A DNA stretch of 64,000 bases. Source: Nitratireductor indicus C115. GTDB taxonomy: Bacteria > Pseudomonadota > Alphaproteobacteria > Rhizobiales > Rhizobiaceae. The notes below the pieces were generated by a model. That model searched no databases. It saw only the letters and a program-made list of their open reading frames with translations, and had not been told where the DNA came from. A program made the position numbers and the translations under genes. Location of the stretch: positions 363,902-427,901 of the forward strand of contig NZ_AMSI01000002.1 of NCBI RefSeq assembly GCF_000300515.1, written 5' to 3'. Shown here in pieces: positions 34,649 to 43,225 of this stretch (positions are counted from its first letter, which is position 1; each line of letters starts with the position of its first letter).

Positions 34649-35656
34649 CTACTCAGCCGCGATCTGATGCGCGCCAAGCGACTGCCCGGCCTTCTTGGCG
34701 CGGTATTCGTCGTAAGCGGCAATCAGCATGTCTTCATCGCGATACTGCGGCACCCAGCCGAGGTCGCGTTCACCCTTGGAGACGTCGAGAACGCACATCT
34801 CATCGGCAATCAAATATTGCTCCGGATCCATGATCGGCATGTTCACGGCATCGAGCAGGTCGAGCGTGCGCTTGACCGCCCATCCCGGTGTCGGCAGCAG
34901 GAAGGAGCGCGACCCCGCATGCTTGACGAGATCGCCAAGAAGCTTGCGCACCGGCGGCGGATTGAGCGAACCGAGATTGTAGGCCTCGTTCGGCAAACCT
35001 GCTTCATAGGCAAGGCGCGCAGCTTCAGCACAGTCGAAAACCGAGATGAACTGATAAGGGTTCTTGCCCGATCCGATCATGGGAACCGGCAGGTTCATAT
35101 CGATCAGCTTGAACAGCTTTTCGAGAATACCGAGGCGTCCCGGCCCGATGATCAGACGCGGGCGGAACAGGGAAATGCGCATGCCGCGCTTGCGCCATTC
35201 AGCGGCCAGCACTTCCGTATCGAGCTTGGACTGGCCATATTCGCCAAGCGGCGAAACAGGGTGATCTTCCGTCATCGGATAGGTGACCGTGTGGCCGTAG
35301 ATCATGTCGGTGGTAAAATGGACGAGCTTCGACGCTCCGGCCTTGTCCATGGCCTCGATGATGTTCACCGTGCCGTGGTAATTGACCGGATAGAAGAAGT
35401 CGTGCCGCTTGGCGCGCACCTGGATCGGCGACAGCATCTTGGCCGACAGGTTGTAGACCATGTCGTCAGCCTTCATGCCAAGCTTGGCCACGGCAGCCGG
35501 GTCGGTCACGTCGCAATGGACGAACGCGACATTGCGGTAATGCGGCAGATCGCTCTTCACGATATCGGCGACGATAACGTCCTTGCCATCCGCGATGAGT
35601 TTGAGGGCGAGATGACGGCCGACAAAGCCGTCGCCGCCGAAAATGATGTGTCTCAT
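34649..35656 (-). CDS. NAD-dependent epimerase/dehydratase (extended SDR)
   Basis: The 335-residue protein has the Rossmann motif GGDGFVG (7-13) and the catalytic Y140-x3-K144 (EYGQSK) with FTTDMIYG supplying the Ser/Thr region. It is an extended SDR of the NDP-sugar epimerase/dehydratase type. In the operon it could act on an activated or lipid-linked pentose, possibly taking the place of the DprE2 reductase, although DprE2 itself is a shorter classical SDR. Its ATG overlaps the stop of the SMR-type gene by 4 bases, indicating translational coupling. Confidence 0.88.
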   Translation of the reverse strand: MRHIIFGGDGFVGRHLALKLIADGKDVIVADIVKSDLPHYRNVAFVHCDVTDPAAVAKLGMKADDMVYNLSAKMLSPIQVRAKRHDFFYPVNYHGTVNIIEAMDKAGASKLVHFTTDMIYGHTVTYPMTEDHPVSPLGEYGQSKLDTEVLAAEWRKRGMRISLFRPRLIIGPGRLGILEKLFKLIDMNLPVPMIGSGKNPYQFISVFDCAEAARLAYEAGLPNEAYNLGSLNPPPVRKLLGDLVKHAGSRSFLLPTPGWAVKRTLDLLDAVNMPIMDPEQYLIADEMCVLDVSKGERDLGWVPQYRDEDMLIAAYDEYRAKKAGQSLGAHQIAAE

Positions 35657-36090
35657 TGGATGATCGACCTTTCGGACTGGAGTTTTTCGGTAGATAGCGC
35701 GGCTTCCTTGTCATGCGTCTCTCGCCCGCTCTGGGCGATCAGCACGGTTCCCACGCAGATGAGCGCAATGCCCCCGATGCGGTAGGCGTTCAGGTCTTCC
35801 TTGAAGAGGAAGTAGGCGAATACCGCCACCGCGACATAGGCAAGGCTCAGAAACGGATAGGCGAACGAGAGATCCACCTTGGACAGGACGTAGAGATGTG
35901 ACGCCATCGAGATGACGAACACGCAAAGTCCCGCAAAAATCCACGGGCTGAAGACGATCTGAAGAATCTTCAAGATCGGATTGACGCCGGCGAAAGTGAG
36001 CGGGCCAAGCGTCATCATGCCGTATTTCAGCATGAGCTGCGCAGCCGCGTTCGTCATCACCGTGAAGAGTATGAAGGGAATATATTTCAT
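35653..36090 (-). CDS. SMR/EamA-type four-helix membrane protein, flippase candidate
   Basis: The 145-residue protein has four membrane helices in the pattern of small multidrug resistance proteins and of ArnE/ArnF, the subunits that flip undecaprenyl-phosphate-aminoarabinose: FILFVMT-like first helix with MLKYG, a second helix at WIFAGLCVFVISM, then KVDLSFAYPFLSLAYV and IGGIALICVGTVLIA. A charged tail of about 25 residues follows. Context with polyprenyl-phosphate sugar enzymes favours a lipid-linked sugar flippase over drug export. The start ATG 36090 has GGGAC upstream. A much longer in-frame extension has no family content. Confidence 0.8.
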   Translation of the reverse strand: MKYIPFILFTVMTNAAAQLMLKYGMMTLGPLTFAGVNPILKILQIVFSPWIFAGLCVFVISMASHLYVLSKVDLSFAYPFLSLAYVAVAVFAYFLFKEDLNAYRIGGIALICVGTVLIAQSGRETHDKEAALSTEKLQSERSIIQ

Positions 36091-36200
36091 CTTGTCCCAC
36101 CCGTGCCCGTCATAACCGCCACGCGCAAACAAAGCGTGAAGCGTTGCGGGAAAATTGCATCCATTGCATGAATTTCCGGCCTGAAGCCGTTGTTTCGACT

Positions 36201-37550
36201 CTATTCGGCCGCATGTCGGCCTCCCTCGCCAGCAGCATCGAGGCACATCGCCGTCCGCCGCCAGAAATCGGAGAGAAAACTTGGATCGCGCAGTCGCTCC
36301 ACCTCCCGCCAATGCGGAAAGGAAGCCGCAAAAAGCGCCGCGCCCATGCGCGCATCCTTGTAGGGATTGACCGCACCACCCGCATCGACCGTCATGCGAT
36401 CGAGCCGTTCGAACAACCGTTCCGTAACATCGCCGGCATTCGAGAAATCGAGCGTCAACGTATAGCCCGGGCGCGGAAAGGACAGGATTCCGGGCGACGC
36501 CATCTCTCCGAAACGCTTCAACACTGTCAGGAACGAGGCTTGCCCCGCCTCGCGTGCCGCCGTCAGCATCGCAGGGATGACGGTGCGTGCGGCTTCGAAC
36601 GGGATGACGCTTTGATGCTGCAAAAGCCCGCGCGGTCCATAAAGACGGTTCCAATGTCCCACCGCATCGAGCGGAAAGAAGTAGCTGCCATAGGAGGAGC
36701 GCCGCACGCCTTCGGCACGGCCTTTCGACCATGCAAAAGCACGATTGAACAATGCAAGAGACCAACGGTTGATGAGGTTCACCGGTGGCCTGAAGGGAAC
36801 CGTCAGGCGGGGCAAGGGTGCTGCCCGGAACGGCGCGCCCTCGCCCGCATGGTTGGCCGTCAGAAGAAAACCGCGCCCTGCCCTTCTGCCGGAAGCAAGC
36901 TGATCGATCCACGCAACCGCATATTCATTTTCCGCGTCGGCCGGCTCGGCCAGGTCGAAATATTCATCGAGACCGGAGAAGCCCTGCACCCGCTCGTCCA
37001 CATCGGCAGCAGCGACTTTCATCAGGCGAATTGTGGCATTGAGGATGAGACCCGTAAGCCCCATTCCGCCAATCGTCGCACGAAATAGCTCGGCATTCTC
37101 CGTGGCGCTGCACCGGCTGACCGAGCCATCGGAGCGCAACAGCGTAAGGGACACCACATGGCAACCGAACGTTCCCCGGCGATGATGGTTCTTGCCATGA
37201 ACATCGTTGGCGATAGCCCCGCCAAGCGTCACGAATTTCGTGCCTGGCACCACGGCGGGAAACCAGCCGCGCGGCGCCACATAAGCGATGAGATCGGACA
37301 GCATGAGGCCCGTTTCGGCACTCAGAAGACCGCTGCCGGCATCGAAGGCAAGGATGCGCGACATGGAACGCATGTCGATCAGCGCACCCGCATCGTTCAG
37401 ACAGGTATCGCCATAGGACCGCCCGTTGCCATAGGGCAAAACGGTCTCGGGAAAGCGCTTGCCTGCACTCAGCGCCTCGACGGCCTCACCTGCCTCAAGG
37501 ACCCGTGTCCTGCCACGGCGCACCAACCCGAATGCGGAATGATCGGTCAT
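36201..37550 (-). CDS. FAD-linked oxidase, DprE1-like
   Basis: The 449-residue protein matches DprE1, the flavoenzyme that oxidises decaprenyl-phosphoryl-ribose to the 2-keto intermediate. The FAD-binding loop LPYGNGRSYGDTC (38-50), PGTKFVTLGGAIANDVHGKNHH and the catalytic-type lysine K398 in NPYKDARM, equivalent to the YKDSR-type lysine of DprE1, are all visible. It should bind FAD in the cytosol at the membrane face. It starts 4 bases after the HAD-UbiA stop. ATG 37550 was preferred to in-frame starts inside the upstream gene. Confidence 0.88.
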   Translation of the reverse strand: MTDHSAFGLVRRGRTRVLEAGEAVEALSAGKRFPETVLPYGNGRSYGDTCLNDAGALIDMRSMSRILAFDAGSGLLSAETGLMLSDLIAYVAPRGWFPAVVPGTKFVTLGGAIANDVHGKNHHRRGTFGCHVVSLTLLRSDGSVSRCSATENAELFRATIGGMGLTGLILNATIRLMKVAAADVDERVQGFSGLDEYFDLAEPADAENEYAVAWIDQLASGRRAGRGFLLTANHAGEGAPFRAAPLPRLTVPFRPPVNLINRWSLALFNRAFAWSKGRAEGVRRSSYGSYFFPLDAVGHWNRLYGPRGLLQHQSVIPFEAARTVIPAMLTAAREAGQASFLTVLKRFGEMASPGILSFPRPGYTLTLDFSNAGDVTERLFERLDRMTVDAGGAVNPYKDARMGAALFAASFPHWREVERLRDPSFLSDFWRRTAMCLDAAGEGGRHAAE

Positions 37551-37554
37551 GCCT

Positions 37555-38988
37555 TCACGTCCCCGCATAGAAGAGAAGAAACGCACCGAAGGCACCGACC
37601 AACTGGCTGCGCCAGTCACTGATTATGAAGACGATCGGATCATCATGCATCTCGTCGCGGCGCGCCAGCACCCAGATCCGGATCGTGATGTAAAGCACGA
37701 TCGGGCAAAGCGGCCAAATAAGCCAGGGCATGGAATAGAGCTCGCGCACAGCGCTGCTCTGGATATAGAGCGCCAGAACCATCGCGGAGGAAAAGGCCGA
37801 TGCCATACCCGCCTGCGAAATGACTTCCTGATCCTCGATCCGATAGCCGCGCCCGGCAATGCGCTCGCCCGCCTGCAACGAAGTGCCGCGCAGCTCCACA
37901 TACCGCTTCACCAGCGCCAGCGACAGGAAGAAGAAGACGGAGAAGGCCAGAAGCCAGAAGGAGACGCCGCTGCCCGTAGCCGCGCTGCCTGCCAGGATGC
38001 GGACCGTATAGAGACCGGCCAGCATCAGGACATCGAGAAGGAGCATGCGCTTGATGGCAAGCGAATAGGCTGTGGTCGCGACCAGATAGGCGGCAAGGAC
38101 CATCCCATAAAGCGGCGGCAGCAGAAACGCGATACCGACGCTGATCGCCAGAAGCCCGATCATGGCAACAAAGCCGAACGGAATCGACAGCACACCGCTG
38201 GCGAAAGGACGGTTGCGCTTGGTCGGGTGCCGGCGATCCAGCGAAAGGTCGAAGAAATCGTTGAGAATGTAGATCGCCGAAGCCGCCGCCGAAAACGAGA
38301 TGAAGGCGAGCACGGCCGGAATGAACATATCCGAATTGAAGTATTCGTGGCTCAGGATCATCGGAACGAAGATCAGCGCATTCTTCAGCCATTGGTGCGC
38401 GCGCAGCATCTTCACATAGGTGCGCGGGCTCGGCTTGTCGCCTTCGATCAGTTCGCCGCCATTGCGGGCGTGCCAGCGCGCCGCAGCGCCGTCGGGAGCC
38501 ACCACCAGCGCGGTTCGCGCGGCATCGAACACCGCGATGTCGGCCCGGCTATTGCCCGCATAGTCGAAACCGCCGTCCCCGAAGGCCTCGATCAACGCGT
38601 CGCGTTTCACCCTGGACGCCATGTTGCGCCCGGGTTCACTGGAAATCACCGCATCGAAAACGCCCAGATGCCTGGCAATCGCCTCTGCGAACTTTCGCGG
38701 CGCCGCCGTGGCAAGAACGATATGGCGCCCTGCTGCGCGATCCTCGGCAAGCTGGTTCAGAAGATTCTGCCGATAGGGTAAGCCGCCCGCGTCAATCTCC
38801 ACGCGTTCGGCGATCTCGCATTTGAGCCGGGCCTTGCCGCCCAGAAGCCAGAATGGAAGAAGAAAAAGACAAAGAGGCCGCTGCCGCAGAAGAAGAAACA
38901 AACTCTCCCACAGCAAGTCGGTCGCAATCAGCGTACCATCCAGATCGACAGCAAGCGGTACTGCAGTGCGTTCTGTCCGCGCGTCCAT
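37555..38988 (-). CDS. HAD phosphatase fused to UbiA-family polyprenyl-phosphate phosphoribosyltransferase
   Basis: The 477-residue protein has an N-terminal HAD domain (LAVDLDGTL with D15 and D17; about residues 1-185) and a C-terminal UbiA-type prenyltransferase (about 195-477). The UbiA part carries LRAHQWLKNALIF, NDFFDLSLDRRHPTKRNRP (N243, D244, D247, D251) and LALVKRYVELRG, as in mycobacterial Rv3806c, which makes decaprenyl-phosphoryl-5-phosphoribose. The HAD half would remove the 5-phosphate, the job of a separate enzyme in mycobacteria. Fusions of this kind are known in rhizobia and elsewhere. ATG 38988 is the first gene start of the operon; the TTG just before is ignored. Confidence 0.88.
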   Translation of the reverse strand: MDARTERTAVPLAVDLDGTLIATDLLWESLFLLLRQRPLCLFLLPFWLLGGKARLKCEIAERVEIDAGGLPYRQNLLNQLAEDRAAGRHIVLATAAPRKFAEAIARHLGVFDAVISSEPGRNMASRVKRDALIEAFGDGGFDYAGNSRADIAVFDAARTALVVAPDGAAARWHARNGGELIEGDKPSPRTYVKMLRAHQWLKNALIFVPMILSHEYFNSDMFIPAVLAFISFSAAASAIYILNDFFDLSLDRRHPTKRNRPFASGVLSIPFGFVAMIGLLAISVGIAFLLPPLYGMVLAAYLVATTAYSLAIKRMLLLDVLMLAGLYTVRILAGSAATGSGVSFWLLAFSVFFFLSLALVKRYVELRGTSLQAGERIAGRGYRIEDQEVISQAGMASAFSSAMVLALYIQSSAVRELYSMPWLIWPLCPIVLYITIRIWVLARRDEMHDDPIVFIISDWRSQLVGAFGAFLLFYAGT

Positions 38989-39125
38989 CAAAGCCCCCTT
39001 TCATTCCCACCGTAGAAACGGGCATAGGCGAAATGGACTTCGGAATTCTGAACTCTGGCCTTTCGGCAACCGCCGGAAAGACGAAATCGGCAATCAGGCT
39101 TAATAACTGTCTAATACAGCAAATA

Positions 39126-39150
39126 AAAGGCCGCGTCTGACGCGGCCTTT
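39126..39150 (-). terminator. Terminator of the small periplasmic protein gene
   Basis: A perfect 10-bp stem (AAAGGCCGCG / CGCGGCCTTT) with a 5-base loop lies 40 bases after the stop of the gene at 39190-39453 and is followed on the minus strand by TTATTTGC. Confidence 0.85.
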
Positions 39151-39189
39151 CCTTGGCGGGACAGGAATATCCCGCAACGGGCAGAAAAA

Positions 39190-39453
39190 TCAGCGAATGC
39201 GGCCGGTTCCGCCCGAAATCTCGATCCGCTCGGAACCCGTCAGCACTTCGCGGTCGCCATTCGGCATGGTCACGAAGCAACCGGAGCTGCAGAACTCGAC
39301 AGTCTCGCCCGGGCCGACAATCAGTTCCGACTGGCTGCCACCTTCCGTAACCACCAGTGTCCGCGGCTCGCTGTCCCGGTTCACGGCGCTGGCCGCAATC
39401 GCGGCACCACCAGCCATGAGCAGCGCAGCCGCCGCCAGGATAAATTTTTTCAT
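39190..39453 (-). CDS. Small periplasmic protein of unknown function
   Basis: The 87-residue product has a signal peptide (KKFILAAAALLMAGGAAIAA) and a short mature part with two cysteines four residues apart (FCSSGC) next to a VTMPNGDREVL beta turn. I recognise no named family. Start choice between ATG 39453 and ATG 39462 is open: GGAG sits very close to the first, GGTGG 9 bases before the second. A further in-frame ATG at 39528 is also possible. It lies between the terminator above and the MscS gene on the same strand. Confidence 0.6.
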   Translation of the reverse strand: MKKFILAAAALLMAGGAAIAASAVNRDSEPRTLVVTEGGSQSELIVGPGETVEFCSSGCFVTMPNGDREVLTGSERIEISGGTGRIR

Positions 39454-39577
39454 AGGCTCCATCGGTGTTGCCACCGCCCCTGTTTTCAGCGAGGCCTTTG
39501 CCTCTTTTCGCTTGAACTTATAGGGCATTCAACGTGAACGGCAACTGAACGCCCGGTTCAGAAAGTGCTTTTTCAGC

Positions 39578-42052
39578 CTATTCGGGATCGATCTTGCGAC
39601 GGCGCCGTTTGCCGGCTTCGGACGGCTGCGGTTCGACGGCATGCTCATTCGCGACCGGCTTTGCCGTTTCCTTCGCGGCCTGAGCGCCCGTGTCGATCTC
39701 CAACCTGCCCGACCGCACATGCACATCTTGCTGCGGAAACGGAATTTCGATTCCTTCTTCTGCAAAGGCTTCAAGAATTGCAAAGCGGATGTCGTTCTGA
39801 ACGGTCACCTGCGTCGTGATGTCGGAGAGGTAGACGCGAACCTCAAAGTCGAGCGAGGACGCGCCGAAACCGGCAAACAGCACGAAGGGCTCCGGGTTCC
39901 TGAGAACCATCGGATGGCTTTTCGCGATATCGAGAAGTATCTGGTGAACGCGCCTTGCATCGGAGGCATACCCCACCCCGATGGGTATCTCGACACGCCC
40001 GAGTTTGTTTCTGTGTGTCCAGTTTCCGACAGCGGCGTTGATCAGTTCCGAATTCGGAAGAATGACCGTCTGCCGCTGGAAAGTCTCGATCTCGGTTGCC
40101 CGAACCGAAATCTTGCGCACCGTGCCGGAAACGCCGCCCGCCACGATCCAGTCACCCGCTTTGAAGGGCCGTTCGGCGAGCAGAATCAGGCCGGAAACGA
40201 AGTTCGACACGATATTCTGGAGGCCGAAACCGATACCGAGCGAAAGTGCACCGGCCACCAGCGCCAGGTTGGACAGGTTAATGCCGGCGGCGGAAACGCC
40301 GATCAACCCCGCAAGCACAAGCCCCACATAGCCAACGCCCGTGCGGATGGAGTTGCGCACGCCCGAATCCATGCGGCTTCGTGACATGACCGAACCGTCA
40401 AGCCACCCCTGGAACCAGCGCGTGAAGAAATAGCCAAGGATGAAGACCAGAATGCCCGTCAGGATACCGATGACCGAAAAGGACAGGGATCCGATCTGGA
40501 TCGGTCCCGCCATCCGGTAGCCCCACGCCGTCAGGTCGGCCCAGCGAAAGCCCCATTGCAGGAGGATCAGAGGCACGCCCATCACCACCACCAGGACATT
40601 GATGAGCATTCCAAGCCCGAGCCCGATCTGGTCAAGCGTGGTGTCATCGAACGCCGAATAGCGTTCGAGCTTGCGCGCAAGCCACGACTTGGCGAAGGCC
40701 CCCTCCGTGGTGATCGCGCCGGAAGTGAGGAAACCGATATACATTGTCGCGACGATGGCGCCGGTTACGACAACCTGCTGCGAGATGAACCGTGCAAAGC
40801 CGATATAGCCAAGCAACGCCGCCGCGATGATGACCCCACCCATCAAAAACAGCAGATAACGGAATTTCATTGGCCAGTGCCGCGGCCTGCCCTCCACGTC
40901 GTTCAGCGGTCTCACGCCGCCGATCAGCATTACGAGGAGGCCCACCACGACGGTCGCGACAAGGCTGGAGGCCACGGTCAGGGACAGCTGGGAGTTCAGC
41001 TGCAGATAGACCTGGTCCATGAAATGGTCGAAGCCGGTAACTGCGGCCGTCAGCGTTGCAAGCACCACCAGCCATCGTGCCGCATCCGTACGCACCGGCA
41101 ACAGGCGCCAGTTTGCCATGCGTGGCGCGAGAATGGCACGTGCCAGCTTGTAGACGAAATAGACAAGGATGATGACGGTGAAGAATGCCCAAAGCAGCGG
41201 AGCAATATCGACCCTCAGCAACCGGAAATAATCGAGGAAATAATAGGACGACGCCAGAAACACGGCGAAGGAGGCCGAGGGAACGAGCGTCGAGAACAGG
41301 GCCACCGAAAGGCGGCTGAGATAAGTCGGGTTCTCGTCGGCAAGATCGGGTTTGACGAAATCCCCAAACAGGCGGCGTCCGCCGAACTGCAGGCAGAGCG
41401 CGGCCAGAACCGCCAGGAAACCCGCCCCCAGAAGAGGCTTCAGCCGGTATTTGACCGTGAAACTGACCCAGGCAGATACTGTCTTGTAGACCTTGCCCAG
41501 TTCCTGTGTGAATTCGCCAAGCACGTCTGTGCCAAGGGCTGCGGTGATATCGTAGCGGCGCGAGAGCGTGCGCGCGAACAGATCGCGCCGCATCTGTGCG
41601 ATCTTGTCGATCACGCCCGATATCCGGACGGAAAGCCGTTCGGCATCCCCGATCAGAACATTGAAGCTCGCCTTCTCATCCAGAAGCCGCGTCCGCTCCG
41701 CCGTCACTTCCTCCGGTTCGGCAGGTTCCCCCTCCCCGCGCGGAGCACCGAGCTGTTCGAGCCTTGTGTTGACTTCGGTAAGACGTGGACGGAAGGCAAG
41801 GCTAGCATCGAAGAGTTCGCGAGCCAGGCGCTCAAGCTCGACACGAACATCCACCAGCTTGGCGTCATCCGTCACCTGGTCGTTCACCTGAGCGGCGAGC
41901 TTGTCCACCTGCTGCTCGACCGAGGTGATAACCTCACGCTGGCTGGCGACCAGGTTCTGAACGTCCTGCGCAAATGCAGAAACGCTCAGAAACAACCCGA
42001 GCACAATGGCGAGGAATGCGGAAAACGGAGAAACTGAAATAAAGCGTGTCAC
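39578..42052 (-). CDS. Large MscS-family mechanosensitive channel with DUF3772 domain
   Basis: The 824-residue protein starts with a signal peptide (LAIVLGLFLSVSAFA) and an alpha-helical periplasmic domain of the DUF3772 type with coiled-coil character (about residues 30-190). Many membrane helices follow, then the MscS pore helix and beta domain: NLALVAGALSLGIGFGLQNIVSNFVSGL in parts, then KAGDWIVAGGVSGTVRKISVRATEIET. It should release osmolytes on hypo-osmotic shock from the inner membrane. The GTG at 42052 is chosen because the signal peptide begins there. An upstream ATG at 42163 adds 37 residues without a signal. Confidence 0.9.
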   Translation of the reverse strand: MTRFISVSPFSAFLAIVLGLFLSVSAFAQDVQNLVASQREVITSVEQQVDKLAAQVNDQVTDDAKLVDVRVELERLARELFDASLAFRPRLTEVNTRLEQLGAPRGEGEPAEPEEVTAERTRLLDEKASFNVLIGDAERLSVRISGVIDKIAQMRRDLFARTLSRRYDITAALGTDVLGEFTQELGKVYKTVSAWVSFTVKYRLKPLLGAGFLAVLAALCLQFGGRRLFGDFVKPDLADENPTYLSRLSVALFSTLVPSASFAVFLASSYYFLDYFRLLRVDIAPLLWAFFTVIILVYFVYKLARAILAPRMANWRLLPVRTDAARWLVVLATLTAAVTGFDHFMDQVYLQLNSQLSLTVASSLVATVVVGLLVMLIGGVRPLNDVEGRPRHWPMKFRYLLFLMGGVIIAAALLGYIGFARFISQQVVVTGAIVATMYIGFLTSGAITTEGAFAKSWLARKLERYSAFDDTTLDQIGLGLGMLINVLVVVMGVPLILLQWGFRWADLTAWGYRMAGPIQIGSLSFSVIGILTGILVFILGYFFTRWFQGWLDGSVMSRSRMDSGVRNSIRTGVGYVGLVLAGLIGVSAAGINLSNLALVAGALSLGIGFGLQNIVSNFVSGLILLAERPFKAGDWIVAGGVSGTVRKISVRATEIETFQRQTVILPNSELINAAVGNWTHRNKLGRVEIPIGVGYASDARRVHQILLDIAKSHPMVLRNPEPFVLFAGFGASSLDFEVRVYLSDITTQVTVQNDIRFAILEAFAEEGIEIPFPQQDVHVRSGRLEIDTGAQAAKETAKPVANEHAVEPQPSEAGKRRRRKIDPE

Positions 42053-42235
42053 GATGTCGGCGGTTTCTGAAAGAAAGGGTCGACTGTAAACCGCCGCGCG
42101 GTTCGTCGCCGTGACATTGCCCGAGCGCGGCCCGCACGGCAAGCACTTCCCGCAACCCTCCACATGCCTGTCCGCAATTCAAGTAAAATCGCCCGCAGAC
42201 ACGTCCTCTATCCCCGAAACAACCTCCGTAATAGA

Positions 42236-42269
42236 GAACGGGCCACCATTGGGGGACGGTGGCCCGTTC
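42236..42269 (-). terminator. Terminator after the EF-hand gene
   Basis: A perfect 12-bp stem (GAACGGGCCACC at 42236-42247, GGTGGCCCGTTC at 42258-42269) with a 10-base loop lies 84 bases after the EF-hand stop on the minus strand. Only short T-rich stretches follow on either side, so it could be bidirectional or a processing hairpin. Confidence 0.7.
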
Positions 42270-42352
42270 TTACCCGGGGTCTTGGTCCGGGACCGGGAGA
42301 AACCCGCCGAAACTCGAGGCAGGTTTCCCGGATTTCTGGAAGGTCGCAGATC

Positions 42353-43021
42353 CTACTGGTTGGATGTGCCCGTTTCGGCGTCGGGAGCAGCCTGGTTCAT
42401 GCCGCGGCCCTGGCCACCGCCATGCTTTCCGCCACGCCAGTCACCACCCCAGCGGCCGCCTTTCTGGTGCATTTCGCGACCTTCACCACGCATTCCGTGG
42501 CCATCGCGGCCGCCGCGCGCATCCGCCATCATCCGGAAACCGCGACGCATCTCGTCCTGCTCGATCTTGCCGTCATTGTTGGCATCCATCAGAGCGAAAC
42601 GCTTTTTCTGCAACCCTTCGATCTCGGCGATCGTCACCTTGCCGTCGCCATCAACATCCAGACGGCGTGCCGCGTGCCGGGCCTTGCGTTCCAACTCACG
42701 CTGCTGGACATGGTCCTGAAGCTCTGCCTCGGAAAGCACGCCGTCGCCATCCTTGTCGGCAGCCTTCAGCTGCTCAAGGCGCATGCTGGAGAACTCCTCG
42801 AGCGAAATCGCACCATCGCCATCGCTATCGAGATGAGCCATCCGGCCACCGCCCTTGCCATTCATCTGGCCATTCATCTGGCCGCCCATGGGGCCTTTCA
42901 TCGGGCCACCCTGTTCCGCCGCAGCCGGCGGAGTGGCGTTTCCAGGTCCGTTCTGGGCAACAGCCGCAGAGCCGGCGATGAGCGTCGCAGCGAGTGCCGA
43001 GAGCAGGATCTTGGTCTTCAT
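42353..43021 (-). CDS. Secreted four-EF-hand calcium-binding protein
   Basis: The 222-residue protein has a signal peptide (ILLSALAATLIAGSAAVAQ), a Gly/Met-rich segment (MKGPMGGQMNGQMNG), and four EF-hand loops: DSDGDGAISLEE, DKDGDGVLSEAE, DVDGDGKVTIAE and DANNDGKIEQDE. All carry the acidic residues at loop positions 1, 3, 5 and 12 or a close equivalent. A Gly/Arg/His-rich tail follows. It probably binds calcium in the periplasm, possibly sensing or buffering it. GAGGAGAC lies just upstream of ATG 43021. Confidence 0.92.
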   Translation of the reverse strand: MKTKILLSALAATLIAGSAAVAQNGPGNATPPAAAEQGGPMKGPMGGQMNGQMNGKGGGRMAHLDSDGDGAISLEEFSSMRLEQLKAADKDGDGVLSEAELQDHVQQRELERKARHAARRLDVDGDGKVTIAEIEGLQKKRFALMDANNDGKIEQDEMRRGFRMMADARGGRDGHGMRGEGREMHQKGGRWGGDWRGGKHGGGQGRGMNQAAPDAETGTSNQ

Positions 43022-43225
43022 GTCAGTCTCCTCGTAAAGGGGAGCCGCCTTGGATGAGCGGCAGGGAATGAACGGAGAATGACAGGATCAACATTACGGC
43101 AATCTTGCCGGGAAATTACATTTTTGTAAGCAAGCGAGACGTGCCGCAACAAGGGGCAAACGCTGCGAAGCATCTCGCAATCGCAGGATCATTCATCGTC
43201 GACGTCCGAATGAATGTGCGGAATT

